Origin: Duganella sp. 1411
GTDB lineage: Bacteria > Pseudomonadota > Gammaproteobacteria > Burkholderiales > Burkholderiaceae_D
Direction of reading: 5' to 3'
Length of the DNA: 57,732 nt
NCBI RefSeq assembly: GCF_017833525.1
Contig: NZ_JAFICD010000012.1
Location: 1-57,732, forward strand
The notes beneath the pieces are model-generated. The model worked only from the letters and a program-made list of their open reading frames with translations. It was not told where the DNA came from and searched no databases. The position numbers and the translations under genes are program-made. The first letter of the stretch is position 1; every line of letters starts with the position of its first letter. Shown one piece after another: positions 20,012-29,228 of the stretch.

Positions 20012-21643
20012 ATGAAAATTACAAATCTAAAAATCGGCACCCGGCTGGGCCTTGGTTTCGGCGTGGTGATCCTGTTGTTGCTGGTCGTGGCGTTCATCGC
20101 CGTCAGCCGCATCAACCTGATTAACAACAAGACGGAGGAGATACTGAACGACCGTTACGCCAAGGTCATGCTGGCCAAGGATATACAGACCGAGGTGAAC
20201 CTGCAGGCGCGCTACCTGCGCAACGCCATCATCGGCGCCGACGACCCGGCGGAGGTCAAGTCGTCGCTGGCCAAGCTCGAGGCGTCGGTCAAAACCAACG
20301 GCGAGCATGTCGCCAAGCTCAAGAGCATGCTGAACACGGACAAGGGCAACGAACTCTTCAAGGCCTTGAGCGAGCGCCGCGAGGTGTACGGCACGGCGCG
20401 CGCGGTCAGCGTCAAGCTGCTACTGGACGGCAAGGGCGACCTGGCCGGCAAACACGTGCTCAAGGAGCTGCGTCCGGTGCAGAACGCGTTCTTCGACGCC
20501 ATCGATGCCATGGCGGATTTCCAGGAGGCGCTGATGATCAAGTCCGGCGAGCAGGCGCGGGCGGAGGGCACTTTCGCGGTGCGCACGACGATCGCGCTGT
20601 CGGCGCTGGCCGCCATCGTCGCCGTGCTGATCGGCTGGTTCATCACGCGCTCGATCACGCTGCCGGTCAACCGCGCCGTGGCGCTGGCGCAAACCGTGGC
20701 CGCCGGCGACCTGAGCAGCCGCATCGACGTGGACAGCCAGGACGAGATCGGCGCGTTGCTGCAGGCGCTCAAGGAGATGAACCACAGCCTGAACGACATC
20801 GTCGGCCAGGTGCGCAGTAGCACCGACGAGATCGCCACAGCGACCGCGGAGGTCGCCACCGGCAATATGGACCTGTCGTCGCGCACCGAGCAGCAGGCCA
20901 GCGCGCTGGAGGAGACCGCCTCGTCGATGGAGGAATTGACCTCGACCGTCAAGCAGAACAGCGACAACGCGCGCCAGGCCAACCAGCTGGCGGTGTCGGC
21001 CGTTGAAGTGGCGCGCCAGGGCGGCGCGGTGGTGTCCGACGTCGTCACGACGATGGGCCAGATCAACGAGTCGGCGGCCAAGATCGCCGACATCATCGGC
21101 GTCATCGACGGCATCGCGTTCCAGACCAACATCCTGGCGCTGAACGCGGCGGTCGAGGCGGCGCGCGCGGGCGAGCAGGGCCGGGGCTTCGCGGTGGTGG
21201 CGTCCGAGGTGCGCAACCTGGCGCAGCGCTCGGCCGGCGCGGCCAAGGAGATCAAGACCCTGATCAACGATTCGGTCGAGCGGGTCGACGCCGGCAACAG
21301 GCTGGTGGCCAAGGCCGGCACGACGATGACCGAGGTGGTCGCCAGCATCCAGCGCGTGACCGATATCATGGGCGAGATCAGTTCCGCCAGCCATGAGCAG
21401 GAGGTCGGCATCGAGCAGATCAACCAGGCCGTCGCCGAAATGGACACGGTGACGCAGCAGAACGCCGCGCTGGTGGAGGAGGCGGCCGCCGCGACCGGCG
21501 CGCTGGAACAGCAGGCCGCGCACCTGGCCCAGGTGGTCAGCGTGTTCAAACTGGACATGGGCGCCCGCGCGGCGGTGCCGGCGGCGGCAAGGCCGTCCAA
21601 CCCGGCGCATCTGCGCACCCCGAGGCTGGCGCTGGTCGGCTGA
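20012..21643 (+). CDS. methyl-accepting chemotaxis protein, tandem copy 1
   Basis: A 543-residue receptor: MKITNLKIGTRLGLGFG then a transmembrane helix (VVILLLLVVAFIAV), a four-helix-bundle periplasmic domain to about residue 190, a second helix, HAMP (RSITLPVNRAVALAQTVAAG), and a signalling domain with EQGRGFAVVASEVRNLAQRS. There is no C-terminal NWETF-type tether. It is the first of three tandem paralogues; from the HAMP domain on it is nearly identical to copy 2 even at the nucleotide level, while the ligand domains differ, suggesting shared signalling but different ligands. Confidence 0.92.
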   Translation: MKITNLKIGTRLGLGFGVVILLLLVVAFIAVSRINLINNKTEEILNDRYAKVMLAKDIQTEVNLQARYLRNAIIGADDPAEVKSSLAKLEASVKTNGEHVAKLKSMLNTDKGNELFKALSERREVYGTARAVSVKLLLDGKGDLAGKHVLKELRPVQNAFFDAIDAMADFQEALMIKSGEQARAEGTFAVRTTIALSALAAIVAVLIGWFITRSITLPVNRAVALAQTVAAGDLSSRIDVDSQDEIGALLQALKEMNHSLNDIVGQVRSSTDEIATATAEVATGNMDLSSRTEQQASALEETASSMEELTSTVKQNSDNARQANQLAVSAVEVARQGGAVVSDVVTTMGQINESAAKIADIIGVIDGIAFQTNILALNAAVEAARAGEQGRGFAVVASEVRNLAQRSAGAAKEIKTLINDSVERVDAGNRLVAKAGTTMTEVVASIQRVTDIMGEISSASHEQEVGIEQINQAVAEMDTVTQQNAALVEEAAAATGALEQQAAHLAQVVSVFKLDMGARAAVPAAARPSNPAHLRTPRLALVG

Positions 21644-21695
21644 CGACGGGCGCCGCCTGAACGGCGGCGCCGCCCCCTCGATGCAACGACCGCCT

Positions 21696-21722
21696 GAACG
21701 GCGCGGCCCGGCCGCGCCGTTC
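21696..21722 (+). terminator. stem-loop after chemoreceptor copy 1
   Basis: GAACGGCGCGGC pairs perfectly with GCCGCGCCGTTC across a three-base loop. There is no T run, so it may act as a processing or stability hairpin rather than a simple terminator. A closely similar hairpin follows copy 2. Confidence 0.6.
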
Positions 21723-22039
21723 GCCGTTTACGCTGGCAAAAGGCGGTGATGCCACCCGGACGGCGCCGTCCTAGTTATTTTTATCTACGCATTTGTACTA
21801 GACAAACATGGGGTTTTTTTTGATACTATATGGAAATTAGTTATCAGGACGCAAAATCTTGGCGCCGAGTCGGACGCCACTTTTGTGTCGGTCCCCCGCA
21901 TCCCCGGGATGAATCCCTGTATCCGCGCCCCGGAATTGGCGCAATCACCGCCTTGCGCCTGTCTGTGGTGGCGGTTCCTGCTTCTCAATCTTCGCGCGTC
22001 AAGCGCTGGCGGGCAGCGTCACGCTAACTGGACAATAGA
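21723..22039. other. intergenic region before chemoreceptor copy 2
   Basis: An AT-richer stretch (T and A runs around 21775-21850) that probably carries the promoter of copy 2. No gene or RNA is recognisable. Confidence 0.45.
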
Positions 22040-23662
22040 ATGAAAATCTCAAATCTGAACATTGGAACCCGGCTCGGTCTTGGTTTTGGGGTGGTGGTGC
22101 TGCTGCTGGCCACCGTCGCTGTCATTGCCGTCACGCGTATCCATCTGATCAACCAGGCGACGGAACGGATCCTGAACCAAAGCCACGTCAAGCTCATGCT
22201 GACCAAGGAAATCCAGACCGAGGTCAACCTGCAGGGGCGCTATTTGCGCAACGCCCTGATCGGCGCGGCCGATCCGGCGGAAGTGAACACGTCGCTGGCA
22301 AAACTGGATGCCTCGCTAAACAAGAATACGGCGAACTTCAATCAGCTTGGCGCCATGCTGACGCTGGAAAAGGGCCGGGCACTGTTCAAGGCCATGGGCG
22401 AGCGTCGGCAGGTCTATGCGCAAAAGCGCGACGTCACCGTCAAGCTGATCAAGGAGCGGCGGGCCGAGGAGGCCGGAAAATACCTGCTCAAGGATTTGCG
22501 CGTGGCGCAGAACGATTTTTTTGAGGCCATCAACGCCATGTCCGCGTTTCAGGAATCCCTGATGCGCAAGGATGGCGACCAGGCCAGCGCCGACGGCACC
22601 TTCGCGGTGCGAATGACGCTGGCGCTGTCGGCGCTTGCCGTCGCCGCCGCCGTGCTGATCGGCTGGTTCATCACGCGCTCTATCACGGTGCCGGTCAACC
22701 GCGCCGTGGCGCTGGCGCAAACCGTCGCCGCCGGCGACTTGAGCAGCCGCATCGACGTGGATAGCAAGGACGAGATCGGCGCGTTGCTGCAGGCGCTCAA
22801 GGAGATGAACCAAAGCCTGAACAATATCGTCGGCCAGGTGCGCGGCAGCACCGACGAGATCGCCACGGCCACCGCGGAGGTCGCCACCGGCAATATGGAC
22901 CTGTCCTCGCGCACCGAGCAGCAAGCCAGCGCGCTGGAGGAGACCGCCTCGTCGATGGAGGAATTGACCTCCACCGTCAAGCAAAACAGCGACAACGCGC
23001 GCCAGGCCAATCAGTTGGCCGTGTCGGCGGCCGAGGTGGCGCGCCAGGGCGGCGCGGTGGTGTCGGACGTGGTCACGACGATGGGCCAGATCCATGCCTC
23101 GGCCGCCAAGATCGCCGACATCATCGGCGTCATCGACGGCATCGCGTTCCAGACCAACATCCTGGCGCTGAACGCGGCGGTCGAGGCGGCCCGCGCCGGC
23201 GAGCAGGGCCGTGGCTTCGCCGTGGTGGCGTCCGAGGTGCGCAACCTGGCGCAGCGCTCGGCCGGCGCCGCCAAGGAGATCAAGACCCTGATCAACGACT
23301 CGGTCGAGCAGGTCGACGCCGGCAACCAGCTGGCGGCCAAGGCCGGCACCACGATGACCGAGGTGGTCGCCAGCATCCAGCGCGTGACCGATATCATGGG
23401 CGAGATCAGCTCCGCCAGCCATGAGCAGGAGGTCGGCATCGAGCAGATCAACCAGGCCGTCGCCGAAATGGACACGGTGACGCAGCAGAACGCCGCGCTG
23501 GTGGAGGAGGCGGCCGCCGCGACCGGCGCGCTGGAACAGCAGGCCGCGCACCTGGCCCAGGTGGTCAGCGTGTTCACGCTGGACGCCGGCGCCCGCGCGG
23601 CCGCGCCGCTGGCGGCCAAGCCGGGGCCACGGCAGGCCGCGCGGCTGGCGCTGGCCGGCTGA
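22040..23662 (+). CDS. methyl-accepting chemotaxis protein, tandem copy 2
   Basis: A 540-residue receptor with the same order as copy 1: MKISNLNIGTRLGLGFG, transmembrane helix, periplasmic bundle, helix, HAMP and signalling domain. The last 270 residues differ from copy 1 at only a handful of positions, whereas the ligand domain is clearly diverged (for example the NKNTANFNQLGAMLTLEKG segment). The coding 3' end and the following non-coding hairpin are both shared with copy 1, so the duplication, or later gene conversion, took in the downstream spacer. Confidence 0.92.
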   Translation: MKISNLNIGTRLGLGFGVVVLLLATVAVIAVTRIHLINQATERILNQSHVKLMLTKEIQTEVNLQGRYLRNALIGAADPAEVNTSLAKLDASLNKNTANFNQLGAMLTLEKGRALFKAMGERRQVYAQKRDVTVKLIKERRAEEAGKYLLKDLRVAQNDFFEAINAMSAFQESLMRKDGDQASADGTFAVRMTLALSALAVAAAVLIGWFITRSITVPVNRAVALAQTVAAGDLSSRIDVDSKDEIGALLQALKEMNQSLNNIVGQVRGSTDEIATATAEVATGNMDLSSRTEQQASALEETASSMEELTSTVKQNSDNARQANQLAVSAAEVARQGGAVVSDVVTTMGQIHASAAKIADIIGVIDGIAFQTNILALNAAVEAARAGEQGRGFAVVASEVRNLAQRSAGAAKEIKTLINDSVEQVDAGNQLAAKAGTTMTEVVASIQRVTDIMGEISSASHEQEVGIEQINQAVAEMDTVTQQNAALVEEAAAATGALEQQAAHLAQVVSVFTLDAGARAAAPLAAKPGPRQAARLALAG

Positions 23663-23708
23663 CGACGGGCGCTGCCTGAACGGCGGCGCCGCTCCCACGA
23701 TGCAACCG

Positions 23709-23739
23709 CCGAACGGCGCGGCCAGTCCGCGCCGTTCGG
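23709..23739 (+). terminator. stem-loop after chemoreceptor copy 2
   Basis: CCGAACGGCGCGG and CCGCGCCGTTCGG form a perfect 13-bp stem with a five-base loop. It is homologous in sequence and place to the hairpin at 21696. No T run follows. Confidence 0.6.
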
Positions 23740-23877
23740 CGTTTACGCTTGCAGCATGCATCGTGACGCGCCCAAACAACACACAGCTGCAGGACTTGCC
23801 GTGACGCAATGTGCACGGCCGCCATTGGGGCACCATCGAAAGGTCGCAGTGTCAATTGACCCCAAATGGAAACTATC

Positions 23878-25554
23878 ATGAACATCTCCAACTTAAAAAT
23901 CGGAACACGGCTGGGCCTGGGTTTTGGCGTGGTGGTCATTCTGCTGGCCGCCGTGGCGCTCGTCGCCATCAACCGCATCCACCTGATCAACCAGGCGACG
24001 GACCGGATCTTGAACGACAGCTTCGCCAAGCTGACGTTGTCCAGGGAAATCCAGACCGAGGTGAACGTGCAATCGCGCTTGCTGCGCAACGCCGTCATCG
24101 GTATGGCGAGCCCGGCGGAAGTGCGCGAGCAACTGGAAAAGCTGGACGTGTCGCTGAAGACGATTGAAGAGCATATGGGCAAGCTGGACGGCATGCTGAC
24201 GCTTCCCAAGGGTAAGGAACTGTTCAAGACGCTAAGCGTGCACCGCGAGGCCTACACGGCGGCGCGCCTCGCCCTCGTCAAGCTGATCAAGGATGGTCAG
24301 ACCGAGCAGGCCGCCAAATACGTCAGCAAGGAACTGCGCGCGGTGCAAATTCCCTATTTCAACTCCATCAACGCGATGGAGGATTTCCAGGAGTCGCTGA
24401 TGAAAAAAGATGGTGAGGAAATCGCCGCCGACGGCGCGTTGGCGGTGCAATTCACGGTCATCCTGTCGGTGACGGCCGCGCTCGCGGCGGTGTTGATCGG
24501 CTGGTTCATCACGCGCTCGATCACGGTGCCGGTCAACCGCGCCGTGGCGCTGGCGCAAACCGTCGCCGCCGGCGACTTGAGCGGCACCATCGACGTGCAA
24601 AGCAAGGACGAGATCGGCGCGCTACTGCGCGCGCTCAACGACATGAACCTGAGCCTGAACAACATCGTCGGCCAGGTGCTCACCGGCAGCAGCGAGATCG
24701 CGACCGCGACGGCGGAGGTGGCCACCGGCAATATGGACCTGTCCTCGCGCACCGAGCAGCAAGCCAGCGCGCTGGAGGAGACCGCCTCGTCGATGGAGGA
24801 GCTGACCTCCACCGTCAAGCAAAACAGCGACAACGCGCGCCAGGCCAACCAGCTGGCGGTGTCGGCCGTCGAGGTGGCGCGCCAGGGCGGCGTGGTGGTG
24901 TCGGACGTGGTGGCGACGATGGGGCACATCCACGCCTCGGCCGGCAAGATCGCCGACATCATCGGCGTCATCGACGGCATCGCGTTCCAGACCAACATCC
25001 TGGCGTTGAACGCGGCGGTGGAAGCGGCCCGCGCCGGCGAGCAGGGCCGTGGCTTCGCGGTGGTGGCGTCGGAGGTGCGCAACCTCGCGCAGCGTTCGGC
25101 CGGCGCCGCCAAGGAGATCAAGACCCTGATCAACGACTCGGTCGAGCAGGTCGACGCGGGCAACAAGCTGGTTGCCAAGGCCGGCACCACGATGACCGAG
25201 GTGGTCGCCAGCATCCAGCGGGTCACCGACATCATGACCGAAATCACGGCGGCCAGCCGCGAGCAGGAGGTCGGCATCGAGCAGATCAACCAGGCCATCA
25301 ACGAGATGGATTCCGTGACACAGCAGAACGCCGCGCTGGTGGAGGAGGCGGCCGCCGCGACGGCCGCGCTGGAAGGGCAGGCCGCGCATTTGACCGAAGT
25401 GGTGGGCGTGTTCAAACTCCAACACGAGCAGACGCGCGGCGCGGCGGCGGCCCACCAGGCCCAAGCGCGGCCGGCACGCCGGCTCGAAGCCGTCCCCCCG
25501 GCCAGCGGCGCAAAAAACCCGTTAAGACACGTAGGGCGGATTAGCGCAGCGTAA
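23878..25554 (+). CDS. methyl-accepting chemotaxis protein, tandem copy 3 with repeat-encoded tail
   Basis: A 558-residue receptor of the same layout. The start is set at MNISNLKIGTRLG by alignment with copies 1 and 2; an ATG four codons upstream is possible. The signalling domain is again near-identical, but the C-terminus is longer: after the shared end it continues through an Ala/Arg-rich linker and finishes HVGRISAA. Those last eight codons and the TAA lie inside the palindromic repeat at 25527-25570, so insertion of the repeat seems to have replaced the original stop. Confidence 0.9.
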   Translation: MNISNLKIGTRLGLGFGVVVILLAAVALVAINRIHLINQATDRILNDSFAKLTLSREIQTEVNVQSRLLRNAVIGMASPAEVREQLEKLDVSLKTIEEHMGKLDGMLTLPKGKELFKTLSVHREAYTAARLALVKLIKDGQTEQAAKYVSKELRAVQIPYFNSINAMEDFQESLMKKDGEEIAADGALAVQFTVILSVTAALAAVLIGWFITRSITVPVNRAVALAQTVAAGDLSGTIDVQSKDEIGALLRALNDMNLSLNNIVGQVLTGSSEIATATAEVATGNMDLSSRTEQQASALEETASSMEELTSTVKQNSDNARQANQLAVSAVEVARQGGVVVSDVVATMGHIHASAGKIADIIGVIDGIAFQTNILALNAAVEAARAGEQGRGFAVVASEVRNLAQRSAGAAKEIKTLINDSVEQVDAGNKLVAKAGTTMTEVVASIQRVTDIMTEITAASREQEVGIEQINQAINEMDSVTQQNAALVEEAAAATAALEGQAAHLTEVVGVFKLQHEQTRGAAAAHQAQARPARRLEAVPPASGAKNPLRHVGRISAA

Positions 25555-25570
25555 TCCGCCATGCATGCGC
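25527..25570. repeat. palindromic repeat of the GTAGGGCGGATTA family
   Basis: GGCGGATTA at 25535-25543 and TAATCCGCC at 25552-25560 form a hairpin with an eight-base loop, preceded by ACACGTAG. It lies between two convergent genes, supplying the stop codon of chemoreceptor copy 3 and lying 12 bases beyond the stop of the polygalacturonase gene on the other strand. Confidence 0.85.
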
Positions 25571-25582
25571 CGCCGCCAGCGC

Positions 25583-27403
25583 TTACGACGACAAGCGCAG
25601 GTTATGCACCTTACCGGCAATGGTCACGTTCCTCAGCACCAGGTCCCTAACGTTGTACAAGTACGCAGGTTGCTTAACGACGGGCGTACCGAAGTCGCAA
25701 TCGCTGATGGTGACGTTGCTCACCGGCTCCATCCGCGGCTTGCCCGGCCCGTTGTAGTTCACCGCCACCGGTCCCAAAACCACGATCGGCTGGTAGCACG
25801 AGAACTTGCCCCCGCTGGTCCGCACATTGCCCACCGTGATCCCCGAAATATGCACATTGGTCACCAGCGGCGGCCGCGTACGGATGGTGTCGTCGCGCGA
25901 GGTGTAGTCGCAGTCGAAGGTGATGACCGCGCCCGCGCCGACCGCCACGGTCTTGTCCGGAATGCCCGAGCCGGGCGTCGGTTTGTAAAACGCCGGCGTG
26001 CTGCGGATGCCGTTGGGTATCTTCACATTGCGCACATAGAAATTGCGCAGGAAGCCGCCGCGCGCCATATTGGTCTTGAGCCGGATGCCGATGTTCAGCG
26101 GATCCGTTTTCCAGTTGGCGTTTTCAAACACCAAATTCTGCGCATAAACGTTTTGGATGCCGCCGGACATGATGCTGCCCAGGGTCAGCGCGCCATGGCC
26201 GCTGTGCATGCGGCAGTTCTGCACCACCACGTTCTCGCACGGGCCGAACTGCGTGTCCGTGCCCTTGCCGGAATCGATGGCGATGCAGTCGTCGCCGGTG
26301 TTGAACTGGCAGCCGTCGATCAGCACGTGGCGGCACGATTCCGGGTCGAAGCCGTCGTTGTTGGCGCCCATGCTGTTGGCGTAGATGCCCTTGACGTGCA
26401 GGTTTTCGCAGTCGACCGGGTTGTGCTGCCAGAACGGCGTGTTGGTGGTCTGGTAGCCGGCCAGCAGCACGTCGGTGCAGCTGATCAATTGCACCATGTG
26501 CGGACGCAGGAAGTGTCCCACGCCAAAGATACGCTGTTGGGCCGGCACGCGCGCCTCGCTCAGCGCGCGCAGGTAGTGCGAATCGGACTGGAACCACGGA
26601 TCGTCGCCCTGGATCTTCTTCCCCTCCTCGGCCGACAAATGCGGCGCGATCTCACCCAGCGGACGATTGCGCGGGTTCGGCCGTTCCTGCACCTTGCCGA
26701 CGGTGAACGGCACGTGCACCTCGCCTTTGCGTTCGCGGCCCTTCCACGACCACCAGCAATCGGCGTCGCCGGGGAAGGGCACGCCGGCCTGGCCGTCGAG
26801 GATCGAAGTCCAGTCCTCGCCGGTCAGCGCGATGTTGCGCTGGCCGTGGGCGTACACCAGCGACGAATAATTCAGGCAGTCATTGCCTTCCCAGCGGGTC
26901 AGCGACAGCTTGCCGTTGGCGCCGCAATCGAAGGCGCCATGGCGCGCGTAATCGAGCGGATTGGCGGAGAAGTAGACGTGCGCGCCCTTGGCCAGATGCA
27001 CGTGGACGTTCGACAGCAGCACGATCGGCCCGGCGCACAGCCAGTTGCCGGTCGGGATCAGCACGCGGCCGCCGCCGGCCTTGTTGCAGGCGGCGATGGC
27101 GGCCGTGATGGCCTGATAGCAATCGACCGCGTCCGGCGCCGGCGTGTGGATGTCCGCCCGTTCGCTGGAGCCGACCCAGGCGTTGATCGGCACCACCGCG
27201 CAAGCCTTGGCGCCAAACGCCGTGATGTCGAAGTCCTCCTTGCGGAAAACGAGCGGCTTCGACACGCGGTCGATGATGGCCTGGGCCTGGCGCCACGGGT
27301 CGTCGGCCGGCGTGGCCGCCGCCAGCAACCGCGCCGGCAAACCGCCGGCCAGCGCCACGGTGCCGCCGGCCAGCGTTTGCATGAACTGCCGGCGCGCCGT
27401 CAT
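25583..27403 (-). CDS. GH28 polygalacturonase, Tat-type signal (paralogue A)
   Basis: A 606-residue glycoside hydrolase family 28 enzyme that would hydrolyse alpha-1,4 links of polygalacturonate or rhamnogalacturonan. The N-terminus carries a twin-arginine signal (ARRQFMQTLAGG). Catalytic marks are NND at 348-350, GDD at 370-372, SGHGALTLGS, and IRLKTN in place of RIK. The fold is the parallel beta-helix. It is longer than typical GH28 enzymes because of an N-terminal extension and inserts. Its ATG overlaps the stop of the neighbouring paralogue by four bases. It is last in the pectin operon. Confidence 0.9.
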   Translation of the reverse strand: MTARRQFMQTLAGGTVALAGGLPARLLAAATPADDPWRQAQAIIDRVSKPLVFRKEDFDITAFGAKACAVVPINAWVGSSERADIHTPAPDAVDCYQAITAAIAACNKAGGGRVLIPTGNWLCAGPIVLLSNVHVHLAKGAHVYFSANPLDYARHGAFDCGANGKLSLTRWEGNDCLNYSSLVYAHGQRNIALTGEDWTSILDGQAGVPFPGDADCWWSWKGRERKGEVHVPFTVGKVQERPNPRNRPLGEIAPHLSAEEGKKIQGDDPWFQSDSHYLRALSEARVPAQQRIFGVGHFLRPHMVQLISCTDVLLAGYQTTNTPFWQHNPVDCENLHVKGIYANSMGANNDGFDPESCRHVLIDGCQFNTGDDCIAIDSGKGTDTQFGPCENVVVQNCRMHSGHGALTLGSIMSGGIQNVYAQNLVFENANWKTDPLNIGIRLKTNMARGGFLRNFYVRNVKIPNGIRSTPAFYKPTPGSGIPDKTVAVGAGAVITFDCDYTSRDDTIRTRPPLVTNVHISGITVGNVRTSGGKFSCYQPIVVLGPVAVNYNGPGKPRMEPVSNVTISDCDFGTPVVKQPAYLYNVRDLVLRNVTIAGKVHNLRLSS

Positions 27404-29217
27404 GCCGACAGCTCCGTCGAAACGGTCTTGCCGGCGATGCGCACGTTCTTCAGCGTCAGCCCCTTGACGTTGTGGGCGAACCACGGCTGCTCGGCGTTGC
27501 GCGGCGTGCCGAAGTCGCAGTCGGTGATGGTGATATCGGTCAGCGGCAGCACCGGCGTGCCCGGCTTGCCGTTGAAGCTGGTCGCCACCGGTCCGAGGAA
27601 CACCATCGCCTGGTAGCACGAGACCTCGGCGCCGTCGACCTTGACGTTGACGGCCTTGAGGTTGGAGATGTGCACATGCGACACCGACGGCGGGCGGATG
27701 CGCACGTTGTCGTCGGCCGGCGCGTAGTCGCAATCGATGGTGATGATGGCGCCCCCGCTGGTCGAGACCGTCTTGGGCTTGATGGCCGAACCGGGCAGCG
27801 GGTTGTAGAAGCCCGGCGTGGTCTTGACGCCGTTGGGCACGGTGACGTCGCGCACGTAGAAGTGGCGCAGGAAGCCGCCGCGGTTCATATTGGTCTTCAT
27901 GCGGATCGCCGTGCCGAGCGGGTCGCTGTCCCAGTGGACGTTGCGGAACTCGATGCGCTGCGCGTACACGTGCTCGATGCCGGCGGCCATCTCGCTGCCC
28001 AAGGTGACGCCGCCGTGGCCGCTGTTCATGATGGTGTCCTGGATCACCATGTTGCGCGTCGGCCCTTCGGCGATGTCGCGATTCTTGCCGGACTTGATGG
28101 CGATGCAATCGTCGCCGGTGTTGAACAGGCAGCCCTCGACCAGAATCGTATCGCACGACTCGGGATCGAAGCCGTCGCTGTTGGCCCCCTTGCTTTCCAT
28201 CCTGACCTTGCTGAAGTGGACGTTGCGGCAGTTGACCGGGTGGTGCAGCCAGAACGGCGAATCGATCAACTGGTAACCCTGCATCAGCACATCGGTGCAG
28301 CCGACGAACTCGACCATGCACGGGCGCAGGTAGTGGCCGATGCCGAAGATGCGTTTGGATACCGGCACGCCGGCCTCGGACAGCACCGGCAGATAGCGCG
28401 AATCGCTGCGCCAGTCGGGCCGGTCGCCCTGGATCAGTTCCCGCTCGGCCGCCGGCATGCCGGGCACGACCGCCTCGAGCGAGGCCGGGTTGACCGGATT
28501 GACCAGGCGCGCGGTGGCGGGCGCCTGCTTGTTCTTGCCGCTCCAATCCCACCAACAACCGCCGCCGTTTTCGAACGGCACGCCGGCCTGGCCGTTGAGG
28601 ATGCTGGTCCAGTCGTCGCCCGTCAGCGCGATGTTGCGCTGGTTGTAGGCGTACACCATCGGCGAATAGTTCAGCACGTCGTTGCCCTGCCAGCGCGAGA
28701 TCACCAGCTTGCCGTTCTTGCCGCAATCGATGTCGCCGTATTTGGCGTAGTCGGCCGGGTTGGCGCTGAAGTAGACCTGCGCGCCGGCGGCCAGGTGGAC
28801 GTTGACGTTGGACAGCAGCACGATCGGTCCGGCACAGTACCAGCTGCCGGCCGGAATCAGCACGCGGCCGCCGCCGGCCTTGTTGCAGGCGGCGATGGCG
28901 GCGGCGATGGCGGGACGGCAGTCCGGCGACTTGGCCACCGGCGACGGGCGCTGCAGCGGTTCGTCGCCGCCGGTGCTGGTGACCGTGGCCAGCTTGCACG
29001 GCTTGGCGCCGAACGCGGTGATGACAAAGTCCTCCTTGCGGAACACCAGCGGCTTGGCGAAACGGTCGACGATGCGCTGGGCGGTGGCCCACGGATCGGC
29101 GTCGGCCGGCGCCTGCGCGGACGCCAGCGGCGCGCCGCCGCCCAGCACGACGCCGGCCGAGGCCGCGCGCAGCAGGGCGCGGCGTCCCGGGTTGAGCGGG
29201 TGGTTCATGTCATTCAT
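27400..29217 (-). CDS. GH28 polygalacturonase, Tat-type signal (paralogue B)
   Basis: A 605-residue GH28 enzyme clearly paralogous to its neighbour: the segments PLVFRKEDF, ITAFGAK, AAIAACNKAGGGRVLIP and the beta-helix repeats agree. Catalytic marks are NSDGFDPESC, TGDDCIAIKSG, SGHGGVTLGSE and IRMKTN. The signal is of Tat type (GRRALLRAASAG). The start MNDMN is chosen because GGAG lies six bases upstream; an alternative ATG at 29232 overlaps the GH43 stop. Tat export implies the enzyme folds in the cytoplasm and works in the periplasm, probably on oligogalacturonides brought in by the TonB receptor. Confidence 0.9.
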   Translation of the reverse strand: MNDMNHPLNPGRRALLRAASAGVVLGGGAPLASAQAPADADPWATAQRIVDRFAKPLVFRKEDFVITAFGAKPCKLATVTSTGGDEPLQRPSPVAKSPDCRPAIAAAIAACNKAGGGRVLIPAGSWYCAGPIVLLSNVNVHLAAGAQVYFSANPADYAKYGDIDCGKNGKLVISRWQGNDVLNYSPMVYAYNQRNIALTGDDWTSILNGQAGVPFENGGGCWWDWSGKNKQAPATARLVNPVNPASLEAVVPGMPAAERELIQGDRPDWRSDSRYLPVLSEAGVPVSKRIFGIGHYLRPCMVEFVGCTDVLMQGYQLIDSPFWLHHPVNCRNVHFSKVRMESKGANSDGFDPESCDTILVEGCLFNTGDDCIAIKSGKNRDIAEGPTRNMVIQDTIMNSGHGGVTLGSEMAAGIEHVYAQRIEFRNVHWDSDPLGTAIRMKTNMNRGGFLRHFYVRDVTVPNGVKTTPGFYNPLPGSAIKPKTVSTSGGAIITIDCDYAPADDNVRIRPPSVSHVHISNLKAVNVKVDGAEVSCYQAMVFLGPVATSFNGKPGTPVLPLTDITITDCDFGTPRNAEQPWFAHNVKGLTLKNVRIAGKTVSTELSA

Positions 29218-29228
29218 GTTCGTCTCCA

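Noticed and set aside
25565..27616. 683-codon plus-strand frame opposite the GH28 genes
   Set aside because: Runs across the stop/start junction of two genuine enzymes with catalytic motifs on the other strand; composition is shadow-like.
27404..29092. N-terminal 560-codon extension of GH28 paralogue A
   Set aside because: The extension overlaps paralogue B in another frame; the Tat signal at 27403 marks the real start.
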